This document shows positions 1 through 3,790 of a DNA stretch of 5,142 nt, piece after piece. How positions within the stretch are numbered: position 1 is the stretch's first letter; every line of letters starts with the position of its first letter. Below the pieces are notes generated by a model. It saw nothing but the letters and a program-made list of their open reading frames with translations, ran no database searches and was not told where the DNA came from. The DNA comes from Pseudomonadota bacterium (GTDB lineage: Bacteria; Pseudomonadota; Gammaproteobacteria; Steroidobacterales; Steroidobacteraceae). Both the position numbers and the translations under genes were made by a program. The stretch is from contig QGUX01000238.1 in assembly GCA_003242275.1 (NCBI GenBank), forward strand, positions 1 through 5,142, written 5' to 3'.

Positions 1-209
1 TCTCGCGCCGCGGCATGCACGAGTACTGCAGGTCGAAGGGCCTGGAGGTCGTCGAGGAGATCGGCGTGGGCAGCTACCGCCGTGGCCACGGTGTCGTGGC
101 CCGCATCACTCCGTTCGTGGCGCGGATGATCAGCCTGCTGTCGCTGGGCCGCATCCACGACCGCTACGTGGACCGCACGCTGGTCGCCCGCAAGCCGGAG
201 GTGAGGTGA
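1..209 (+). CDS. C-terminal fragment of a probable class I SAM-dependent methyltransferase
   Basis: The gene enters from the left edge; the reading frame begins at base 3 and stops at TGA 207-209, so only about 68 C-terminal residues are visible. The ATG at 15 is in frame but is probably internal, because the frame stays open to the window edge. The visible part reads like the last strands and helices of a small class I methyltransferase: a 'GLEVVEEIGVGSYRRG' segment, a hydrophobic helix (PFVARMISLLSLGRI) and a final beta-strand ending VDRTLVARKP, a tail style common in UbiE/type-11 methyltransferases. The SAM-binding motifs lie outside the window, so the family call rests on the tail alone. 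A glycan-modifying role is suggested only by the glycosyltransferase that starts inside its stop codon. Another polysaccharide-locus enzyme is possible. Confidence 0.45.
   Translation, partial: SRRGMHEYCRSKGLEVVEEIGVGSYRRGHGVVARITPFVARMISLLSLGRIHDRYVDRTLVARKPEVR
197..204 (+). promoter_or_regulatory. Strong Shine-Dalgarno sequence for the first glycosyltransferase
   Basis: GGAGGTGA is an almost perfect complement to the 3' end of 16S rRNA and lies inside the last codons of the upstream gene. It leaves 4 bases between GGAGG and the GTG at 206, or 10 bases between GGAGG and the in-frame ATG at 212. GTG 206 gives a classic GTGA stop/start overlap. ATG 212 would give a more usual distance if pairing extends through TGA 202-204. 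Either start implies translation coupled to the upstream gene. Confidence 0.8.
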
Positions 210-1381
210 GCATGCCGCCACACGTCTGCTTCGTGGGACTGGGCAACCTGCCCGTGCTGGCGCCGGAATTCGGCAACCACGGCGCGGGCGGCGAGGAGCT
301 GCAGCACACGCTGCTGGCGCGCGCGCTGGCGCGGCGCGGCTACCGCGTGTCGATGATCGTCGGCGACTACGGCCAACCTGACGGCGCTTCGTGGGACGGC
401 GTCACCACGCACATCGCCTACGATCCGGCCGCCGGCCTTCCCGGCCTGCGCTTCGTGCACCCGCGCTGGATCGGCCTGTGGTCGGCGGCGCGCCGTGCCG
501 ACGCCGACATCTACTACGTGAGCTGTGCCGGCATGCAGGTGGGCGAACTGGCCCTGTTCGCGCGCCGGCACGGCCGCCGCGTGGTGTTCCGCGTGGCCCA
601 TGACGACGACTGCGTGCCGCACCGGCTGGTGGCGCGGCTGGACGCCGGCGGACTGCGCTTCTGGCTGCATACCTCGCTCTACCGGTACGGACTGGCCCAC
701 GCCGATGCGGTGCTGGTGCAGAGCAGCCGCCAGCACAGGCTGCTGAAGGAGCACTTCGGCCGCGAAGCAACCATCGCGACCATGCTGGTGGAACCGCCGC
801 GACGCGTGCCGGACTTCGCCGCGCGCGACATCGACGTGCTGTGGGTCAACAACATCCGCGCGTTCAAGCGGGCCGACCTGGCGGTGGACCTGGCCGGCAT
901 GCTGGACGGGCTCCGCATGCACATGATCGGCGGGGCGCAGCCGCGCTTCGAATCGCTGTACGCGGACATCGAGCGCCGCGCCGCCGCCCTGCCCCACCTC
1001 ACCTTCCATGGACCCGTGCCCTACCACCAGGTCAACGGGTTCTATGAACGCGCACGCGTGTTCGTGAACACCTCCGATTCGGAGGGCTTCCCGAACTCGT
1101 ACCTGCAGGCCTGGGCGCGCGGCGTGCCGGTGGTGGCCTTCTTCGACCCGGACGGCGTGATCGCCCGGGAGGGGCTCGGCCGCGCCGTGCGAGGCCTGGC
1201 CGAAATGCAGCAGGCCGTGCGTGAGCTGGCCGGGAATCCGGCGGCCTGGCAGGCGGCCAGCCAGCGCTGCCGCGCCTTCATGGCGCGCGAGTACGGCGAG
1301 GACCGCATCCTCGCGCCTTACATGTCCGCCTTCGACGAGGTCGCGCCGCGGGCCGCCCGCGCTCCGATGATGGCCCGGTAA
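206..1381 (+). CDS. Glycosyltransferase, family 4 type (GT-B fold)
   Basis: This gene encodes a 391-residue cytoplasmic or membrane-peripheral retaining glycosyltransferase that would move a sugar from a nucleotide-activated donor onto a lipid-linked or growing glycan. The N-terminal Rossmann half starts with beta-strand VCFVGLGN (7-14) and the acceptor-side GGEELQ loop (28-33). The C-terminal donor half starts near VLWVNNIRAFKRADL (211-225), the usual 'K-R-xDL' strand. It contains the family-4 signature NTSDSEGFPNSYLQAWARGVPVV (288-310). In that signature the first glutamate is E293, but the second position of the EX7E pair is Q301. Length is normal for the family. The start is GTG 206 (overlapping the upstream TGA) or ATG 212. 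The 3' end overlaps the convergent glycosyltransferase gene by 64 bp, affecting only the last ~20 residues (SAFDEV...MMAR), beyond the conserved core. Donor and acceptor cannot be read from the sequence. Confidence 0.9.
   Translation: MSMPPHVCFVGLGNLPVLAPEFGNHGAGGEELQHTLLARALARRGYRVSMIVGDYGQPDGASWDGVTTHIAYDPAAGLPGLRFVHPRWIGLWSAARRADADIYYVSCAGMQVGELALFARRHGRRVVFRVAHDDDCVPHRLVARLDAGGLRFWLHTSLYRYGLAHADAVLVQSSRQHRLLKEHFGREATIATMLVEPPRRVPDFAARDIDVLWVNNIRAFKRADLAVDLAGMLDGLRMHMIGGAQPRFESLYADIERRAAALPHLTFHGPVPYHQVNGFYERARVFVNTSDSEGFPNSYLQAWARGVPVVAFFDPDGVIAREGLGRAVRGLAEMQQAVRELAGNPAAWQAASQRCRAFMAREYGEDRILAPYMSAFDEVAPRAARAPMMAR
1318..1381. other. 64-bp tail-to-tail overlap of two glycosyltransferase genes
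   Basis: The plus-strand gene stops with TAA at 1379-1381 and the minus-strand gene stops with TAA at 1318-1320, so the last ~20 codons of each are complementary. Conserved family residues end just before the overlap on both sides (REYGEDRILAPYM on plus, FSFDAMVEAYRAII on minus), so the shared part encodes only variable tails. No hairpin plus T-run terminator is visible here or within ~60 bp on either side. Confidence 0.85.
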
Positions 1382-2481
1382 GCCTCCACCATCGCATCGA
1401 AAGAAAACTCGCGCGCGGCGCGCAGCCGTGCCGCCGCACCCATGCCAAGGACGAGGCCCGGATCCGACGCCAGCTTCCGCAATGCGTCGCCCAGCGCCGG
1501 TTCGTCGCCGGCCGGAACGATGAACCCCTCGGCTCCGTCCTCGATCATTTCCCGGGCGCCACCGATGTCGGTCAGCACCACCGGCCGACCCATCGCCATG
1601 GCTTCCAGCGCCGCGTTCGAGAAGGTCTCCACCGAGGTGGAGGGCAGCGCGAACACGTCCATGGCGGCCAGCGCGTCGCGAACATCCAGCATCTCGCCCG
1701 CCAGCGTCACCCGTTGCGCCACGCCGCGCCCGTGGGCCGTGGCAAGCAGCGCGTCCCGCTCGGGCCCGTCACCGGCCAGCAGCAGGTGGGCGTCGACCCC
1801 GCCGGCGCACAGCCGCTCCAGCACGCGCACCAGCGCGCACTGGTTCTTCTCTGGCGCCAGCCGGCCGACGCTGCCGATCACGAACCGCCGCGGCGGAATC
1901 GACAGGCGACTGCGTGCGTCCATCACCGACCCGGCGCCCGCGCCGGCGAAGCGCGCGGTGTCCACGCCGTTGTGGATCACGCAGGAGGCGGTGGCGGCAA
2001 GGCGGTAGCGGCGCAGCCACTGCTCGCGCTGGCGGCTGGAGCCGAACACCAGCAGGTCGGCGCCACGCAGCAGCGGCGCGTAACCCAGCATGAACAGGCG
2101 GTCACGACGGCGCACGAAGGTGGTGGTGTTGACCAGGGCCACCACCCGCGGATGCGCCAGGCCGCTGCCGTGCAGCGCCCAGCGCAGGTAGAACAGCGCG
2201 AACAGGTCGACGGCGAAGACGGTGCCGGGACGCTGCTGCACGAGGATGCGACGCAATGCCCGCGCCACGCGCGGCGAGACACGATGGCGGCGATCCAGCG
2301 TCCACAGCGGCAGGTGCGCCAGCGCCTCCCGCAGGGTGTACGGTGCTCCCAGCGCGCAGAGGCCGACGCAGGTGCCGCCGGCGGCGAGCGCCGTGGCGAC
2401 GCGGGCGACCTTCCTCTCCGAGCCGCCCATGCGCAGCGCGCTGAGGACGAACAGGGCGTCCCCGGCGCCGGGAACCGGCAT
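1318..2481 (-). CDS. Glycosyltransferase, family 4 type (GT-B fold), second copy
   Basis: This is a 387-residue GT4-type enzyme with every textbook motif. The N-terminal strand FVLSAL is followed by the loop RMGGSERKV (17-25). The inter-domain HNGVD is at 170-174, the donor-domain GSVGRLAPEKNQ at 203-214, AGDGPERD at 236-243, and the signature VETFSNAALEAMAMGRPVV at 284-302 has an intact EX7E pair (E285, E293). The DIGGAREMI segment (305-313) follows. It probably adds one sugar of a surface glycan. I chose the ATG at 2479-2481. The frame is open back to an ATG at 2622, but those 47 extra residues are low-complexity Ala/Arg/Pro, lie antiparallel to nothing conserved and would overlap the upstream methyltransferase by 124 bp, whereas homologous enzymes start just before this first strand. 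The methyltransferase stop is 17 bases upstream, so the two form an operon. The ribosome site is weak (CCAGG, 6 bases before ATG). The stop is TAA (1318-1320), inside the convergent gene. Confidence 0.92.
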   Translation of the reverse strand: MPVPGAGDALFVLSALRMGGSERKVARVATALAAGGTCVGLCALGAPYTLREALAHLPLWTLDRRHRVSPRVARALRRILVQQRPGTVFAVDLFALFYLRWALHGSGLAHPRVVALVNTTTFVRRRDRLFMLGYAPLLRGADLLVFGSSRQREQWLRRYRLAATASCVIHNGVDTARFAGAGAGSVMDARSRLSIPPRRFVIGSVGRLAPEKNQCALVRVLERLCAGGVDAHLLLAGDGPERDALLATAHGRGVAQRVTLAGEMLDVRDALAAMDVFALPSTSVETFSNAALEAMAMGRPVVLTDIGGAREMIEDGAEGFIVPAGDEPALGDALRKLASDPGLVLGMGAAARLRAAREFSFDAMVEAYRAIIGARAARGATSSKADM

Positions 2482-2498
2482 CGATGGCCTGGCGGACG

Positions 2499-3329
2499 TC
2501 AATCGCGGATCCCGATCAGGCGCACTTCGAGCACGCGTCGCAGCACCGGCATGCCGGCCACGCGCCGCGACAGCGGGCGCGGCAGCGCTTCCACCAGGCG
2601 CTCCAGCGCGCACAGGGCCCACGGTGGCACCTCGAACTGCAGGCCGCGCACGCGCACCAGTGCGCGCAGCCGGGCGAAGCCTGCCCGATGGAAGGCCGCC
2701 ACAAGGTCGGCATATGAGTACTCGCGCAGATGGAAGCCGTGCGCGACCTCGTCGATGCCGCGCGACACGTCATGCGGCCCGTTCAGGCGGTTGGGTGTGA
2801 TGCACAGGTACATTCCGCCTGGCGACAGCGCGGCGTGGATGTTGCGCAGCTGTTCCATGGCGTCGTCCGGATGCAGGTGCTCCATGAGCTGGTTGGAGAA
2901 GACCAGCGTGGCGCGCACCGGGACCGAGACGCCGTCGGAGAGGACCGGCTCCAGGTTGGGTGCCGACTGGGCTGCGCTGGCCATCACCGTGGGCGAGACG
3001 TCGATGGCCCACGCCTTGCGCACCATCCGGGGGACGCGGGCGGTGAACACGCAGTCGCGGGGCCCGATCTGGGCAAACTCGGTGTCCGGCTCCAGGTACG
3101 GACGCAGCGTGTCCAGCAGTTCGCGGATCGCCAGCTCCCGCTCCTCCGTCCGGTCACGGGCCGAAAGCTGGGAATGCCAGGGGACCTCGCGGAAGAGCTG
3201 CTCGTACAGGTCCGTGTACAGGCTGGCACGCTCGGCGCGCGTGGATTGCAGCAGGCGCCGCGCGAGGCCGGTCTCCACGCGATAGTGGTGCGCCACGGCT
3301 GGATCAGCGAGTCGGCTGGAGCGGCTCAT
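2499..3329 (-). CDS. Class I SAM-dependent methyltransferase (methyltransferase 11/12-like)
   Basis: This 276-residue protein has a helical N-terminal extension (AHHYRVETGLARRLLQSTRAERASLYTDLYEQLF, 13-46) followed by a Rossmann methyltransferase core. Motif I is FAQIGPRDC (85-93), the acidic end of strand 2 is AIDVS (108-112, D110 being the expected ribose-binding residue), SDG (131-133) is the usual adenine-side loop, motif IV is VFSNQLMEHLHPDD (143-156) and the post-motif strand is SPGGMYLCITPNRLNGPHD (169-187). It probably methylates a small molecule or glycan; the substrate is unknown. Odd point: the expected G-x-G of motif I is G89-P-R91, an arginine where glycine is normal. The ATG at 3329 is well supported: an in-frame TGA lies 9 bases upstream, and the N-terminal region already matches the family pattern. 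No clear ribosome site precedes it, so a leaderless or weakly initiated message is possible. It is first in a two-gene leftward operon with the glycosyltransferase. Confidence 0.85.
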   Translation of the reverse strand: MSRSSRLADPAVAHHYRVETGLARRLLQSTRAERASLYTDLYEQLFREVPWHSQLSARDRTEERELAIRELLDTLRPYLEPDTEFAQIGPRDCVFTARVPRMVRKAWAIDVSPTVMASAAQSAPNLEPVLSDGVSVPVRATLVFSNQLMEHLHPDDAMEQLRNIHAALSPGGMYLCITPNRLNGPHDVSRGIDEVAHGFHLREYSYADLVAAFHRAGFARLRALVRVRGLQFEVPPWALCALERLVEALPRPLSRRVAGMPVLRRVLEVRLIGIRD

Positions 3330-3389
3330 GGGATGTCACATTGCGGACCGGCAGCCATGTTTGGACGTCGCCCACCCCGGATCAATTCC

Positions 3390-3454
3390 CCGGCGCTCGG
3401 GTGCGCCGTAGGACGAATCCGGCCTGCGCTCCTGCGGACCGACCCGAGCGCCGG
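3390..3454. repeat. 65-bp nested palindrome (REP-like intergenic element candidate)
   Basis: The outer arms are a perfect 13-bp inverted repeat: CCGGCGCTCGGGT at 3390-3402 and ACCCGAGCGCCGG at 3442-3454. Nested inside, CCGTAGGA (3406-3413) pairs with TCCTGCGG (3430-3437), 8 bp with one G-T wobble, leaving a 16-base apex. A competing small hairpin, CGGCGC (3391-3396) with GCGCCG (3403-3408), can also form. There is no T-run on either side, so it does not look like an intrinsic terminator. The GTAGGA/CAGGAGCGC wording recalls short intergenic palindromes of xanthomonads and pseudomonads. Assignment to a named family is from memory and not confirmed. Confidence 0.6.
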
Positions 3455-3508
3455 CGGTGCGCGGCGCAGCAGCGCGTGTCGCACGATCGGTACATCAGCC
3501 ACCCGCGG

Positions 3509-3526
3509 CCTTAACACAGGTTAAGG
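3509..3526. promoter_or_regulatory. Operator-like palindrome CCTTAAC-ACAG-GTTAAGG
   Basis: Seven-base perfect arms (3509-3515 and 3520-3526) surround a 4-base centre. The AT-rich core stands out against GC-rich flanks and lies between two divergent genes, 180 bp from the methyltransferase start and 265 bp from the lyase start. A second CCTTAA occurs at 3554-3559. The symmetry suits a dimeric regulator. I do not recognise the regulator, and a small RNA hairpin is an alternative. Confidence 0.5.
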
Positions 3527-3569
3527 ATCGCCGGTCTCCCTGATGCGCCAAACCCTTAAATGCGTCCCG

Positions 3570-3689
3570 CCGTCTTCTCCATCCTCGCGGCGCGGGTATC
3601 CTCACCGCCACCTGGCCCTGCACGGCGTGGAAGACGGAAGCGACGGACGGGCCAGGCGGTGTCGTCGTTCATCAACAGATTGCGACACC
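3570..3689 (+). other. Cluster of complementary segments upstream of the lyase gene
   Basis: Three perfect complementary pairs occur in 120 bases: CCGTCTTC (3570-3577) with GAAGACGG (3630-3637); CCTGGCCC (3611-3618) with GGGCCAGG (3649-3656); and GGTGTCG (3658-3664) with CGACACC (3683-3689) around an 18-base AT-richer loop. The first two cross each other, a pseudoknot-type arrangement if transcribed. This could be a structured leader or small RNA, or nested operator sites. GC-rich sequence makes some such pairs likely by chance. Confidence 0.35.
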
Positions 3690-3709
3690 ACGGACGGTGC
3701 CCCTAGCTT
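3680..3709 (+). promoter_or_regulatory. Weak sigma70-like promoter candidate for the lyase
   Basis: TTGCGA (3680-3685) and TAGCTT (3704-3709) are separated by 18 bases and match the -35 and -10 consensus at 4/6 and 3/6 positions. The -35 overlaps the right arm of the GGTGTCG/CGACACC repeat, which could place an operator on the promoter. It would give a leader of about 75 bases before the ATG at 3791. This is a weak match and other promoters are possible. Confidence 0.25.
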
Positions 3710-3724
3710 TGTCCGCGTGATTCG

Positions 3725-3745
3725 GCGCAGGGAAGGATTCCGCGC
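3725..3745 (+). other. Short hairpin in the putative lyase leader
   Basis: GCGC (3725-3728) and GGAA (3731-3734) pair with TTCC (3738-3741) and GCGC (3742-3745). A 2-base AG bulge lies on the left arm and GGA forms the loop. It lies 45 bases before the lyase ATG and covers the only purine-rich run (AGGGAAGGA) nearby. No T-run follows, so it is not a terminator. Confidence 0.35.
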
Positions 3746-3790
3746 TGTTCAGTCACGCAATGGCTGAAACTCCAGACGGGATCCACATCC

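Larger units (their letters stand above)
3330..3790. other. Divergent intergenic region without a convincing gene
   Basis: This 461-bp stretch separates the starts of the leftward methyltransferase operon and the rightward lyase gene, so it should carry both promoters. Short open frames (for example 3543-3767 plus and 3326-3517 minus) have Arg/Ser/Pro-rich, shadow-like translations and no ribosome sites. The local composition is less GC-rich in patches (TTAA-containing segments near 3511-3525 and 3553-3560; 3665-3682). Inverted repeats are unusually frequent and are listed separately. Confidence 0.75.

Noticed and set aside
164..1027. 287-residue open frame on the minus strand
   Set aside because: It is the antisense shadow of the first glycosyltransferase, with His/Gln/Arg-rich low-information sequence.
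1318..1440. Intrinsic terminator between the convergent genes
   Set aside because: GC-rich partial hairpins exist but no T-run follows on either strand.
2482..2622. N-terminal extension of the minus-strand glycosyltransferase up to ATG 2622
   Set aside because: The 47 added residues are Ala/Arg/Pro-rich and overlap the methyltransferase C-terminus by 124 bp. The ATG at 2481 starts directly before the first conserved strand and leaves a normal 17-base spacer.
1714..3285. 523-residue open frame on the plus strand
   Set aside because: It lies antisense to the glycosyltransferase and methyltransferase genes, which carry clear family motifs. Its translation is Arg/His/Gln/Ala-rich and without recognisable domains, as expected for an open shadow frame in GC-rich DNA.
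3333..3345. CRP/Clp-like half-site (TGTGA on the minus strand, before the methyltransferase ATG)
   Set aside because: Only one half matches; the expected TCACA partner six bases away is absent, and the site touches the start codon.
3390..3454. Long palindrome as an intrinsic terminator
   Set aside because: It lies between divergent starts, not after a gene, and no T-run follows it in either direction.
3543..3767. Possible 74-residue small gene in the intergenic region
   Set aside because: There is no ribosome site, the composition is Arg/Ser-rich, and it spans several inverted repeats. I see no sign of coding selection.
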